Shown: one piece after another, positions 52,682-61,482 of the stretch
How the letters are laid out: the number at the start of each line of letters is the position of its first letter
Numbering within the stretch: the first letter of the stretch is position 1
Source of the DNA: Oceanobacillus sojae
GTDB lineage: Bacteria; Bacillota; Bacilli; Bacillales; Amphibacillaceae
Direction of reading: 5' to 3'
Assembly (NCBI RefSeq): GCF_900162665.1
Contig: NZ_LT727811.1
Location: forward strand, 190,063 to 254,062
Length of the DNA stretch: 64,000 nucleotides
The notes under the pieces: model-generated
Seen by the model: the letters and a program-made list of their open reading frames with translations, nothing else
What the model was told of the DNA's origin: nothing
The model's database searches: none
Translations under genes and position numbers: made by a program

Positions 52682-52790
52682 ATTTCAAATAGAAAAAAGG
52701 GGCGTTAATACGCTTTTCACATGTATGCTACTAATTGATGACGCCTTGCTACATCCTAATTCTTTTCATCATATAACATACAGCCATATA

Positions 52791-52826
52791 AATCCTTCAT
52801 GTTTTCAAAAACCATGAAGGATTTTT
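52791..52826 (+). terminator. Second terminator-like hairpin in intergenic DNA
   Basis: AATCCTTCATG and CATGAAGGATT pair perfectly with an 11-base loop and a TTTTT tail. It stands alone in the 52633-53000 gap, with no gene between it and the preceding terminator; it may end an unrecognised small RNA or be a backup terminator. Confidence 0.55.
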
Positions 52827-53000
52827 GAAATTATTTACCCCTATACGAGTCCGCTTCTTCTCTGCCTATTGAAATATTTCTTTAAAAAGGAATTCCGTTA
52901 TATATCTAGAATTTGTTATATAAGCATTTTTTTACTATGATTAAACTAAACTTATCTGAAGATTCTCATCCTGATAAATGAAGGGAATGTATTCCATTTG

Positions 53001-53651
53001 ATGCTCTATCGTCTACCCATATTGATTTTGACTACAGGAATTGTCTATATATTTATTTCACCATCAGAACCGTTGGCGTTCAGTATTTTCTTTAAGCTCA
53101 TTCCAATGGTGCTGATTCTGATCTATGCTTTTGAGCAATCCCTGCCAAAACGAAAGGCTGTGCATTATTGGATTATTGGCGGTATTGGACTTTGCCTAAT
53201 CGGGGATGCAATGCTGCATTGGTTTTTAATCGGCCTGGCTGCATTTTTTATTGGTCATGTATTCTATACAATTGGATTTTTAAAGCAATGGCGTTTTTCT
53301 TTGCCGCGAAGTCTTGTTGCTGTACCACTCATTCTTTTTGCTGTCTGGATTGGCTATCGTCTCGTGAACAATCTTCAGACAGATGGGCAAACCGTTCTTA
53401 TTATACCTGTCATCGCTTATATTGGAATCATTATGCTTATGACCTTCACAGCAGTAATGACGGGGAACCGCTGGGCTATTTTGGGCAGCATCTTGTTTAT
53501 CATTTCCGACAGCATACTCGCCTGGAATATGTTCATATCCAGTTTTACAGCTGCAAATGAAGTTATTATGCTTACTTATTATGGTGCACAATTTCTCATA
53601 GCCCATAGCCTGTTTACCCTTGATTCCAAGCACAAAGGTGTTGCCTGGTAA
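53001..53651 (+). CDS. YhhN/TMEM86-family membrane protein, lysoplasmalogenase-like
   Basis: The 216-residue protein has about eight membrane helices with the family blocks CLIGDAMLHWF near residue 73 and a matching ISDSILAWNMF near 172, whose paired Asp residues are conserved. Eukaryotic and some bacterial homologues hydrolyse lysoplasmalogens; in Firmicutes the substrate is unclear. The start is ATG at 53001, or TTG one codon before; neither has ideal ribosome-site spacing. Confidence 0.85.
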   Translation: MLYRLPILILTTGIVYIFISPSEPLAFSIFFKLIPMVLILIYAFEQSLPKRKAVHYWIIGGIGLCLIGDAMLHWFLIGLAAFFIGHVFYTIGFLKQWRFSLPRSLVAVPLILFAVWIGYRLVNNLQTDGQTVLIIPVIAYIGIIMLMTFTAVMTGNRWAILGSILFIISDSILAWNMFISSFTAANEVIMLTYYGAQFLIAHSLFTLDSKHKGVAW

Positions 53652-53688
53652 CAGCTCATGAGAAGAATATGCCTATAAGTACGTAAAA

Positions 53689-53728
53689 AATCCTTTTACG
53701 AAAACATAATTCGTAAAAGGATTTTTTA
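53689..53728. terminator. Bidirectional terminator
   Basis: AATCCTTTTACGA and TCGTAAAAGGATT pair perfectly, flanked by A and T runs, between convergent genes. Confidence 0.85.
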
Positions 53729-53756
53729 TCACAGCGTAGCATTTTAAAGCCTCGCT

Positions 53757-54314
53757 TTATATAAATGGTGTTATTTCTGGATGCTTCTGCAGGATATCAA
53801 CATAATGAATAAGATCATCTGATAATTTATTTAAACGATCAATAACATTCTGGTTCGTGATGATATAATTTGTATAATCCTTTTCTTCAACAAATACATA
53901 TTTCGGAATTACCCATGCATGCATATAGTGAAGAATCGGCTTTAAGTGCTGTTCCGGGACCAGATAGTGCTTCGTTGTTCCCGCAGTTGCAACAATCGCG
54001 ACCATTTTATTCCGAAAAGCGTCCACCGGCAGCAGATCAAAAATATTCTTTAGTGTCCCCGGAATAGATGCTTGAAATACAGGCATGCCGATCAGGATTC
54101 CATCAGCCTGCATGATTTTTTCCAATAAGATTTTCGTATCGCCTGTGTAATCTTTATAAGGGCGTCCGTCACTGAACACCACGTCATAGTCTTTTAAATC
54201 CAGCAGCTCTATTTCTGCCTCCGTATGCTCTTTCTCCATATATTTTAATGCCTGTTCCACTGCGACTCTTGTTTTTGAGCCAACCGTCGAACCAGAGATA
54301 CCAACTATTTTCAC
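53757..54314 (-). CDS. NAD(P)H-dependent FMN reductase (flavodoxin-like)
   Basis: The 185-residue protein has the flavodoxin-like FMN phosphate loop GISGSTVGSKTR at the N-terminus and GMPVFQASIPGTLKNIFDLLP near residue 81, the NADPH-dependent FMN reductase signature (YxxxxPGxLKNxxD form). It would reduce FMN or small quinones. GTG start with an AGGAGGATG ribosome site. The 54315-54573 gap downstream of the alkyltransferase-like gene shows nothing else. Confidence 0.88.
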   Translation of the reverse strand: MKIVGISGSTVGSKTRVAVEQALKYMEKEHTEAEIELLDLKDYDVVFSDGRPYKDYTGDTKILLEKIMQADGILIGMPVFQASIPGTLKNIFDLLPVDAFRNKMVAIVATAGTTKHYLVPEQHLKPILHYMHAWVIPKYVFVEEKDYTNYIITNQNVIDRLNKLSDDLIHYVDILQKHPEITPFI

Positions 54315-54573
54315 GGAGCATCCTCCTATATTATGAATTTATTTCTTTTTGTCCAGGAATATTTATCTGATTCTTAATCAGTCTATGCAGAAACAAAAAT
54401 GTATATTTACTCTGTTTGCCCAAATAGACTTCTTTATAACCTTAGTCTTCTATGTTACCCATACCATATGGTTACAAAAGAATATAAACACGCAGAAATG
54501 AAAACGCTTTTTAAAAGCAGTTATTTAACTGTATTATACCTAGTTGACAAATAGAAATACAGTTAGATGCTTA

Positions 54574-54882
54574 TCAGTCTGGAATCCATTGGTACTCTTT
54601 TAAATTCACACGCCCGGCAGAACTTACCTCTATATCTTCCTCCTCCAAACGGGTGCGCTGCTCCCAATTTGCCTCTTCATTCGGAATTGCGAGCTGGCCT
54701 TTTGCATTGATTACACGATGCCAGGGTAAATTATGCTTCCTGCTCATGGAATGAAGCACTCGGACAACCTGTCTCGCAGCTCTCGGATTACCGGCTTCTC
54801 TGGCTATTTGACCATAAGTCATGACTTTTCCAGACGGTATTTGCTGTATTATTTTGATAACTTCTTGTGTAAAAGGCGTCAT
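54574..54882 (-). CDS. Alkyltransferase-like protein (ATL/MGMT family, active-site Cys replaced)
   Basis: The 102-residue protein is the DNA-binding domain of O6-alkylguanine transferases. It has GKVMTYGQIAREAGNPRAARQV and the active-site region NLPWHRVINAKG, where the reactive Cys of PCHRV is Trp. ATL proteins bind alkylated guanine without repairing it and flag it for nucleotide excision repair. ATG at 54882. It lies 27 bp after alr on the same strand. Confidence 0.92.
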   Translation of the reverse strand: MTPFTQEVIKIIQQIPSGKVMTYGQIAREAGNPRAARQVVRVLHSMSRKHNLPWHRVINAKGQLAIPNEEANWEQRTRLEEEDIEVSSAGRVNLKEYQWIPD

Positions 54883-54909
54883 CCTTTTATCATTCCTATT
54901 CTAAATTTT

Positions 54910-56040
54910 TTATTTCACGTATTTTCTCGGCACACGTTTACCGATTAAACAAACCGTTTCATAATGAATGGTTTGCATTTGTTTTGCAACGACATCCAGA
55001 GAAATATATCCTTCACTGGGATCCCCAAAAATGGTGACGATATCATTCTCATGGACATCAGCTACATCCGAAACATCCACCATCGTCTGATCCATACAAA
55101 TACGCCCGACAATCAGACATTCCGTCCCGCGAACGGTAACATGTCCCTGATTAGATAATAAACGTGATAATCCATCTGCATACCCGATTGGTAAGGTAGC
55201 AATCTTTGCTTCTTTCTTTGTTGTATAGGTTCTGCCATAGCTGATAGATTGTTCAGCCGGGACAGGTTTAATAAGGACAGGCTTTGTTTTCAAGCTCATT
55301 ACCTGCTTCAGCGGCAGGATTTCCTTTAAATGCGGCTCCGGGTAAAGACCATACAGGCTGACTCCTACACGAACCATATCCAGATGCATTTCCGGATATG
55401 CAATTGTCCCGGCGCTGTTACAGCAATGCTTAACAGGTATCTTATACCCCTCCGCTTCTACTGCCTGATAAATCTGCTGGAACATTTCAAATTGCTGGTA
55501 CGTATAGTCACTTGACTCACCATTATCCGCCTCCGCAAAATGTGTGAAGATCCCTTCCACTTCTATTTCTTCCTGATCCAAAGCCTGACATAATTCCAAT
55601 GCTTCTTCTGCTGAACGGATACCAATACGCGTCATTCCTGTATCCACTTTGATATGAACTTTTGCCTTTTTTTCTATGGTATTTGCTGCCTGACAGATTG
55701 CCTCTATTGTTTCCTGAGAATAGACTGTCAGTGTTATATCCTGTTCTACCGCTTTATGGACAGCATGAGCGGGTGTATAGCCTAATACTAATACAGGTGC
55801 AGTAATCCCCGCTTCTCTCAAGGCCAGTGCTTCATCTAAGAAGGCAACTCCGAGCCAGTCTGCCCCATTAGCTAATGCCTCTTCAGCAATCGGGACAGCT
55901 CCATGGCCATATCCATCTGCCTTCACCACTGCCATAAAACGTGCCTCTTTCCGAATATGCTGTTTAAACTGTTTTACATTAAACGCTAAAGCCTGCAGCG
56001 ATACTTCCGCCCAAGTATCTCGAAAACTTGTTGTTTTCAT
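54910..56040 (-). CDS. alr: Alanine racemase
   Basis: Alr makes D-alanine for the cell wall with pyridoxal phosphate. The 376-residue protein has the PLP lysine in VVKADGYGHGA near residue 36, the phosphate-binding region in HCCNSAGTIAYPE, VGVSLYGLYPE, and the catalytic Tyr in SYGRTYTT near 264. The ATG at 56040 has GAGGTGG upstream; the frame is open nine codons further. Confidence 0.95.
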   Translation of the reverse strand: MKTTSFRDTWAEVSLQALAFNVKQFKQHIRKEARFMAVVKADGYGHGAVPIAEEALANGADWLGVAFLDEALALREAGITAPVLVLGYTPAHAVHKAVEQDITLTVYSQETIEAICQAANTIEKKAKVHIKVDTGMTRIGIRSAEEALELCQALDQEEIEVEGIFTHFAEADNGESSDYTYQQFEMFQQIYQAVEAEGYKIPVKHCCNSAGTIAYPEMHLDMVRVGVSLYGLYPEPHLKEILPLKQVMSLKTKPVLIKPVPAEQSISYGRTYTTKKEAKIATLPIGYADGLSRLLSNQGHVTVRGTECLIVGRICMDQTMVDVSDVADVHENDIVTIFGDPSEGYISLDVVAKQMQTIHYETVCLIGKRVPRKYVK

Positions 56041-56204
56041 GTTTTCCCACCTCGTGTTTGTCGTCATTACTTCTATATATAATCTTTATTTTCAATCCAG
56101 GATGTATCAATCTGATTTTATCACTTCCATTCTTTAAAGAGAAATGATGCAGCCTGAAGGATTCGAAGCTGCATCAATTTCTAATCACATTCCTATATTT
56201 ACCC

Positions 56205-56250
56205 ATTAAAAAAGTGAGCTGCTTCTTATGAAACAGCTCACTTTTTTAAT
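56205..56250. terminator. Bidirectional terminator with 17-bp perfect arms
   Basis: ATTAAAAAAGTGAGCTG and its exact complement flank a 12-base loop and overlap the stop of the coiled-coil gene. Confidence 0.85.
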
Positions 56251-56942
56251 GTTTCTTCAGACGGCTTTTTATCTTCACGATGAACAACATTCCACTTACC
56301 GCCGAATAACTGTATACTTTTTTCTATCTTCTTTATCACTTCATCCGCTCTTTCATAAATAATTCCACGCAAATCATGGACCTGACGCATCAATTTCTCA
56401 AGCCATGCCTCCTGTGTGTCGATTCTTTCATGAAGGGCTTTGAGTTCTTCTTCTCTCTGGCTCGTTTGATTATAAATTTCATTTATCTTATTTCCCTGTT
56501 CCTCCACTTTTTTCGAAATTGTTTCATTTACCTCATCTATTTTTTCAAGTTTACCGTGAATAGATGCCTGTTTATTCTTCATATCATCGGTTTCTTTCTG
56601 TGCCTTCTTTTGAACAGCAAGAATCTGTTCCAGCTGTCCGCTTTTGTTCTTTGCATTCTCATCAAGCAGTTCTAATCGATCTAATACCTTCTCTTGCACC
56701 TGCTGCTGATGCTTTTTATTTTTGTCCATTTCCTTCAATCTTTTTGCAATACGTTCCAGCTGCTGATTTTTTGCAAAAACATCCCGTTGGAGCTGCTGTA
56801 ATACTTCCGTAGACTCTCTCTGCATTTCCAGCTGCTTTTGCTCTCTCTCGCTTGCATGGGCATAAATAAATGTTTCCTGATTAGATGAGACACCCTTTAT
56901 ATCATCTGCATAAATGCGCTTTTGCTGATTCAGATATACCAT
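56238..56942 (-). CDS. Long coiled-coil protein of unknown function
   Basis: The 234-residue soluble protein is almost wholly alpha-helical, with heptad-like Leu/Ile/Glu/Lys/Gln patterning from residue 30 to about 205 (for example QLERIAKRLKEMDKNKKHQQ). A non-helical N-terminus VYLNQQKRIYADDIKG precedes it. ATG at 56942 with GAGGTGG five bases upstream. No signal peptide or membrane helix. I do not recognise a family; filament or scaffold roles are only guesses. Confidence 0.75.
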   Translation of the reverse strand: MVYLNQQKRIYADDIKGVSSNQETFIYAHASEREQKQLEMQRESTEVLQQLQRDVFAKNQQLERIAKRLKEMDKNKKHQQQVQEKVLDRLELLDENAKNKSGQLEQILAVQKKAQKETDDMKNKQASIHGKLEKIDEVNETISKKVEEQGNKINEIYNQTSQREEELKALHERIDTQEAWLEKLMRQVHDLRGIIYERADEVIKKIEKSIQLFGGKWNVVHREDKKPSEETLKK

Positions 56943-57142
56943 TTCAACCACCTCTAAAATCAGCTTATGCACAAATTAAAAAATAGGACGAATTTTGGTT
57001 ATTCGCCTAAATTCATATATTAAGGTGTTAAATAAAAACAGTGAGTACTCTGAAAGCCGGCTGCTTACTTCTTCTTATATTTTATTTAAAGCCTTTTTTA
57101 ATTACCTTCCATTTCTTCACTGCTATAAGAATAAATTAAAAA

Positions 57143-57177
57143 AACCTGAGCGGCATCACATACGCTCAGGTTTTTCA
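57143..57177 (-). terminator. Strong hairpin terminator
   Basis: AAACCTGAGCG and CGCTCAGGTTT with a 10-base loop, flanked by A and T runs. It lies about 130 bases downstream of the 100-residue protein gene on the minus strand, with a G+C-richer segment in between. Confidence 0.75.
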
Positions 57178-57184
57178 TAGTTAT

Positions 57185-57301
57185 ATAGTAAGTATGGATA
57201 AAGCCGTTCTGCTCCGGGGAGGGCGAGCTAAGGCTTTGAGAACAGAAGAACCAGCCCGAAGGAAGTAACTTGCAAACTTCGAGCTTGTTCCATATATTTC
57301 G
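57185..57301 (-). ncRNA. Possible structured RNA or long 3' untranslated region
   Basis: Between the stop of the 100-residue protein and the terminator lies an unusually G+C-rich stretch in A+T-rich surroundings, with potential stems TTCTG/CAGAA, GCTC/GAGC, AGCC/GGCT and GAAGTTTGCAAGTTACTTC-like pairing. It has no reading frame with a ribosome site. I recognise no RNA family. It may be a small RNA released from the 3' end of the mRNA. Confidence 0.3.
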
Positions 57302-57604
57302 CTAATCCCGATGCTTTGTACTGTGTGTTCGGGCTTTAAATGCATCGATAAACTGTTCTGGTGAAGTTTTTATAATGTAGGCATAAACTCCTTTAAGAGT
57401 GTGTAAATAAAGCATTCCTTTTTTCTTGTTTCCAGCAAGCCGATATGAAATATCCAGCACCGTCTCAATTGGAAATTCCCGGTATCGTGTGACAATCTTA
57501 TCTTCATAAAGATACATATATCGTTGTTCTTCCGTATCCTTCTGTTCTAATACGCTTACTTGACGGACTACTTTAACATACGGCTGTTTGGCAATAAATT
57601 GCAT
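57302..57604 (-). CDS. Small PH-like domain protein
   Basis: The 100-residue protein alternates short strands (YVKVVRQVSVLEQ, RYMYLYEDKIVTRYREFPIETVLDISYR, KGMLYLHTLKGVYAYIIK) and ends with one helix (PEQFIDAFKA), a bacterial PH-domain pattern seen in many small Bacillus proteins of unknown function. A GGAGGAGA ribosome site precedes the ATG. It lies 27 bp downstream of the Spx-like gene, so the two are probably co-transcribed. Confidence 0.7.
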   Translation of the reverse strand: MQFIAKQPYVKVVRQVSVLEQKDTEEQRYMYLYEDKIVTRYREFPIETVLDISYRLAGNKKKGMLYLHTLKGVYAYIIKTSPEQFIDAFKARTHSTKHRD

Positions 57605-57631
57605 TGTCTCCTCCGTTAGTTCTTCATTTTA

Positions 57632-58042
57632 TCAGCTTTCTGCAACACGTAAATGGTTCTTTCTCCATTGCAGCCATTGATTTTCTCTCGTTTTCCGCGG
57701 TAAAAACTGACGGATATCTTCTTCATGATAACCCACCTGTAATCTTTTCGCATCTACCATAATCGGGCTGCGTAAAAGACGGGGATATTCCTGAATAATC
57801 TCTAATAATTCCTGCAGTGGCAATGCTTCAATATCAAGGTCCAAATCTTTATAAATTTTAGAGCGTGTTGAAATAATCTCATCGGTTCCTTCGACGGTCA
57901 TACGAAGGATACTTTGTAATTCATTGACTGTCAGAGGTTCTCTGATTACATTACGTTCTGTATATTCAATTCCATTTTTCGTAAACCATTGTTTTGCTTT
58001 CCTAGTTGATGAACATGCTGCACCATAAATTGTTACCGTCAT
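57632..58042 (-). CDS. Spx/MgsR/ArsC-family regulator without a CxxC switch
   Basis: Spx-family proteins bind the RNA polymerase alpha C-terminal domain and switch transcription during oxidative or other stress. The 136-residue protein has the ArsC-like start [32 protein letters not shown] with the RPI-like motif near residue 90, and a normal length. The redox centre normally reads CxxC; here it is CSST, with only the first Cys left, so a disulfide switch at this site is impossible. It may be regulated by amount instead, or use another Cys-free mechanism. ATG at 58042 with GGGG upstream. Confidence 0.88.
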   Translation of the reverse strand: MTVTIYGAACSSTRKAKQWFTKNGIEYTERNVIREPLTVNELQSILRMTVEGTDEIISTRSKIYKDLDLDIEALPLQELLEIIQEYPRLLRSPIMVDAKRLQVGYHEEDIRQFLPRKTRENQWLQWRKNHLRVAES

Positions 58043-58243
58043 TGATCATACCCCATTTTTATATAGTTTCTTTTCTTAAATCATTAGAAAACCTGGTATA
58101 CATGAAGGAAGGTTTTAAAAGCGTATTCTGCTTTCTTGGCAATCCCTTATACTCTGGAGTGCATGCATTTGGGTTAAATGCCTTGGCCGGGCTTGTAATT
58201 ACCCGCCTTATTAAAGTCATTACATTTATACAAATGAATAAGA

Positions 58244-58873
58244 CTATACTTGCTTATTTGCCTTCGATAAACCTTTGCTTAACAGGTCCATTTCAATACG
58301 AAAATTTTCTATAGCTTCTTCATGAGAAAGATTTCTGGATAGCTGGTCCACAAGATTTCGAAATGTGACAGACGTTAAAATCTGCATAACATGGAAGAAC
58401 TCTTGTTTATTAACAATATTTATTTTTTTTAAATCAACCAGATTCTTTACTTGATTCACTGCATCTATCTCAGACTGCTTGCCTAAGAATAACTCCGTAA
58501 ATGAATCTTCAATTTCGTGTGTGACATTTAGCACGGCATTTTTCAAAAACTGCAAATGCTCCTCTTCAGACAGTTCTATAAGCATTGTCCGAAAAACCTG
58601 ATCCATAGAAGCCATCAGGTCTCCATCCTTTTCCTGAAGCAGCTTCAAAAAGTATGCCCGGCGTTTATCTGTATGGAGCTTCAACAAATAATAAAAGGCA
58701 TCTTCTTTGCCGTCAAAATACTGATAAAAACTACCTCTGGAAATACCTGCAAGCTTTACAATATTCGCAATGGAGGCCTGCGATAATGGAGCTCTTGCAA
58801 ATTCTTTTTCAGCTGCTTGCAATAATTTAGCCCTTTTTAAGTCATTCAAATTAAAAAATGTAGATGTAGGCAT
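58244..58873 (-). CDS. TetR/AcrR-family transcriptional regulator
   Basis: The 209-residue protein has an N-terminal TetR HTH: RAKLLQAAEKEFARAP, then QASIANIVKLAGISRGSFYQYF near residue 32. The C-terminal 140 residues are the ligand and dimer domain. ATG at 58873 with GGAGGAG upstream. Three matching operators lie in its own promoter region. The regulated genes are unknown; no divergent gene lies next to it except the distant pot operon. Confidence 0.93.
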   Translation of the reverse strand: MPTSTFFNLNDLKRAKLLQAAEKEFARAPLSQASIANIVKLAGISRGSFYQYFDGKEDAFYYLLKLHTDKRRAYFLKLLQEKDGDLMASMDQVFRTMLIELSEEEHLQFLKNAVLNVTHEIEDSFTELFLGKQSEIDAVNQVKNLVDLKKINIVNKQEFFHVMQILTSVTFRNLVDQLSRNLSHEEAIENFRIEMDLLSKGLSKANKQV

Positions 58874-58898
58874 ATTCTTGCTCCTCCATAAGCTCATG

Positions 58899-58976
58899 TG
58901 ACACAATGTCATGTTCTATAATCCTATATTAAGTGACACGATGTCATAAGTCAATTATTTTCATGACATCGTGTCA
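58899..58976. promoter_or_regulatory. Three TetR-type operators
   Basis: TGACACAATGTCA at 58899-58911, TGACACGATGTCA at 58934-58946 and TGACATCGTGTCA at 58964-58976 share the palindrome TGACA-N3-TGTCA. The last two also form a larger inverted repeat. They sit 25-100 bp upstream of the TetR start, which suggests autorepression and possible control of transcripts leaving to the right. Confidence 0.75.
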
Positions 58977-59060
58977 CTTTTTTTAAGAAATGTGACTATT
59001 GTATGTCAAACAGGCATCCGGTTCTTTATCTATCATAAGTATTTACTGTTTCTCTTTCCT

Positions 59061-59249
59061 ATAAGAGTGTGTTCAAAAAGTTCCTAAATGACTGCTCCTT
59101 CATTTAGATGTGCTCTTGATCCATTTACGCCTTATAGTGAGGCTGAAAGGCGTGTGCATGGTAATTCACACGAATGAATCAAATTCGTATTTCAGCACAT
59201 CATACGAGCAAGAATAAACTTATAGCTACTTTTTAAACACGCTCTATAA
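59061..59249. repeat. MITE-like element, family II, copy 3
   Basis: GTGTTCAAAAAGTTCC and TAGCTACTTTTTAAACAC are its inverted ends, CATCATACGAGCAAGA is shared with copies 1 and 2, and a central ATGGTAATTCACACGAAT is retained. ATAAG/ATAAA flanks suggest a short target duplication. It occupies part of the 58980-59578 gap before potA. Confidence 0.85.
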
Positions 59250-59447
59250 ACCGTTTGTACAAAATTAAATGAAAATTGATTCTTACATTTGTTTAACCTC
59301 CGACTTAATAATCTTATTCCCTGATTCTGCTATTTCATAACCTTAAAAATTGAACAAAATATGAGAATTTCAAAAATTGATTTGATTATTTACTTTTTGG
59401 TATAGTTATCAGCTTTTCCCTTCAAAATAATACCTTAAAAAAATTGA

Positions 59448-59475
59448 TTTCAAATGATATATTTTCGTGTATAAT
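59448..59475 (+). promoter_or_regulatory. Probable potA promoter
   Basis: A perfect TATAAT -10 at 59470-59475 is preceded 16 bp upstream by TTTCAA as a weak -35. It lies about 100 bases before potA in an A+T-rich leader. Confidence 0.5.
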
Positions 59476-59578
59476 TATTTCGAATCTGATAAGAATGATA
59501 GCACTCCTTCACTTATACAATGATGTAACTGCAAAGGAATGTCTTTATTAGATATCTTTATGTAAAAAGGAGTCTGAA

Positions 59579-60688
59579 ATGGCAAAAAAACCAATTATTC
59601 AATTCAATCATGTGATGAAACAATTTGATGATGATGCCCCTGTTTTGGATCACGTCAGTTTTGAAATAGAAAAAGGGAAGTTTTATACCCTGCTCGGTCC
59701 TTCTGGATGCGGTAAAACCACAATTCTCCGCTTAATCGCCGGATTTACAGAGGCGACTTCGGGCGATATTCTTTTTGAAGGAAAAAAGATTAATCATGTG
59801 CCAGCCAATAAGCGTCCAATTAATACTGTTTTTCAAGATTACGCCCTATTTCCACATCTTAATGTATATGAAAATGTTGCTTTTGGGTTACGGATTAAAA
59901 AGGTTAAAAAAGCAGATATGGATGCCAAAGTTAAAGAAGCGCTCAGCTTTGTCAATTTAAAAGGCTACGAAAACCGGGAGATCGCCGATATGTCCGGTGG
60001 TCAAAAACAGCGTGTAGCGATTGCCCGTGCCATCGTCAATGAGCCGGCTATTATCCTGCTGGATGAACCGCTCTCTGCACTGGACTTAAAGCTTCGTTAC
60101 CAAATGCAGTATGAATTACGCGAGCTGCAAAGACGCCTTGGAATTACCTTTATTTTTGTTACGCATGATCAGGAGGAAGCTCTTGCCATGTCAGATGAAA
60201 TCTTTGTATTAAACAAAGGGAAAATTCAGCAAAGCGGTACGCCTAACGATATTTATGATGAGCCGATTAACCGATTTGTTGCCGACTTTATTGGTGAATC
60301 AAATATCATTCGGGCAACAATGATTCAGGATTTTCTGGTCGAATTTGCCGGTAAGCAATTTGAATGTGTAGACCAGGGGATGGACCCGAATGAAACTGTG
60401 GAAATTGTCATTCGGCCGGAGGATATGGAAATTACCCCCGTAGAGCAGGGAAGTATCCGCGTTACGGTTCAAGCTCAATTATTCCGCGGGGTGCACTATG
60501 AAATTACTTGTATGGATGATGCCCGGAACGAATGGCTTGTGCAGTCAACAAAAAAAGTGAATATTGGTGAGGAAATCGGACTGCGCTTCTATCCTGATGA
60601 CATTCACGTTATGCGATTAAATGAATCCGAGGAGGACTTCGACCGCCGCCTCGATGCCTATGGTGAGGATGAGAACGATGCAAAATAA
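59579..60688 (+). CDS. potA: Spermidine/putrescine ABC transporter ATP-binding protein
   Basis: PotA powers polyamine import. The 369-residue protein has Walker [12 protein letters not shown] near residue 39, [20 protein letters not shown], signature [13 protein letters not shown] near 139, Walker [13 protein letters not shown] near 160, and a C-terminal TOBE domain from about 265. ATG at 59579 with AAAAAGGAG. It is first in potABCD and its 3' end overlaps potB by 11 bp. Confidence 0.95.
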   Translation: MAKKPIIQFNHVMKQFDDDAPVLDHVSFEIEKGKFYTLLGPSGCGKTTILRLIAGFTEATSGDILFEGKKINHVPANKRPINTVFQDYALFPHLNVYENVAFGLRIKKVKKADMDAKVKEALSFVNLKGYENREIADMSGGQKQRVAIARAIVNEPAIILLDEPLSALDLKLRYQMQYELRELQRRLGITFIFVTHDQEEALAMSDEIFVLNKGKIQQSGTPNDIYDEPINRFVADFIGESNIIRATMIQDFLVEFAGKQFECVDQGMDPNETVEIVIRPEDMEITPVEQGSIRVTVQAQLFRGVHYEITCMDDARNEWLVQSTKKVNIGEEIGLRFYPDDIHVMRLNESEEDFDRRLDAYGEDENDAK

Positions 60689-61481
60689 AACCTTCCGTCA
60701 TTTGTTTATGCTTCCTTATGCATTGTGGATTATTATATTTGTTATTGCACCGATTCTTTTGGTTGTTTACTTTTCCTTTTTTGATATTAATGGAAATTTC
60801 TCTTTAACGAATTATAAAAACTTTTTTACTGCAACTTATTTACAGATGACCTTAAACTCGTTTTGGTATGCTTTTTTGATAACTGTTATTTCACTGCTCA
60901 TTGCATATCCGACAGCTTATATTTTGACGCGTACCAAACATAAGCAGCTGTGGCTTTTACTCATTATTGTCCCTTCCTGGATCAATTTATTATTAAAAGC
61001 CTATGCCTTCATTGGAATTTTCGGCACACACGGTGCTGCCAACCGATTTTTAGAGTGGGCGGGAATCGGATCCAGACAGCTCTTATTTACTGATTTCAGC
61101 TTTGTATTTGTCGCTGTGTATATTTTTATTCCATTTATGATTTTACCTATTTTTAATGCGCTCGATAAATTAAATCCCAGCCTGCTTTATGCTGCAAATG
61201 ATTTGGGAGCCTCTAAATGGACAACATTCCGGAGAGTCATCTTTCCATTGACGTTGGATGGTGTAAAGTCAGGCTGTCAGGTTGTTTTTATTCCGGCATT
61301 GTCCCTGTTTATGCTGACGCGGCTTATCGCTGGAAACCGGGTAATTACGCTTGGAACAGCGATTGAACAGCAGTTCCTCGTTACGCAGAACTGGGGCATG
61401 GGCGCAACTATCGCCGTATTTCTAATTATTATCATGGTCGGCTTTATGGCGCTGACTTCAATCAGAAGGAGAGGTGTGTAA
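60678..61481 (+). CDS. potB: Spermidine/putrescine ABC transporter permease
   Basis: PotB is a 267-residue, six-helix permease with [17 protein letters not shown] near residue 32, the loop [15 protein letters not shown] near 172, and the polyamine-type [16 protein letters not shown] stretch. ATG at 60678, inside the end of potA, with GGTGAGGATG upstream. Confidence 0.94.
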   Translation: MQNKTFRHLFMLPYALWIIIFVIAPILLVVYFSFFDINGNFSLTNYKNFFTATYLQMTLNSFWYAFLITVISLLIAYPTAYILTRTKHKQLWLLLIIVPSWINLLLKAYAFIGIFGTHGAANRFLEWAGIGSRQLLFTDFSFVFVAVYIFIPFMILPIFNALDKLNPSLLYAANDLGASKWTTFRRVIFPLTLDGVKSGCQVVFIPALSLFMLTRLIAGNRVITLGTAIEQQFLVTQNWGMGATIAVFLIIIMVGFMALTSIRRRGV

Positions 61482-61482
61482 T

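Noticed and set aside
54574-54882. Active O6-methylguanine-DNA methyltransferase
   Set aside because: The acceptor Cys is replaced by Trp in PWHRV, so the protein is alkyltransferase-like and cannot accept the methyl group.
58006-58314. 102-codon plus-strand frame between the Spx-like and TetR genes
   Set aside because: It overlaps the starts or ends of two supported genes, has no ribosome site, and reads mainly through promoter DNA.
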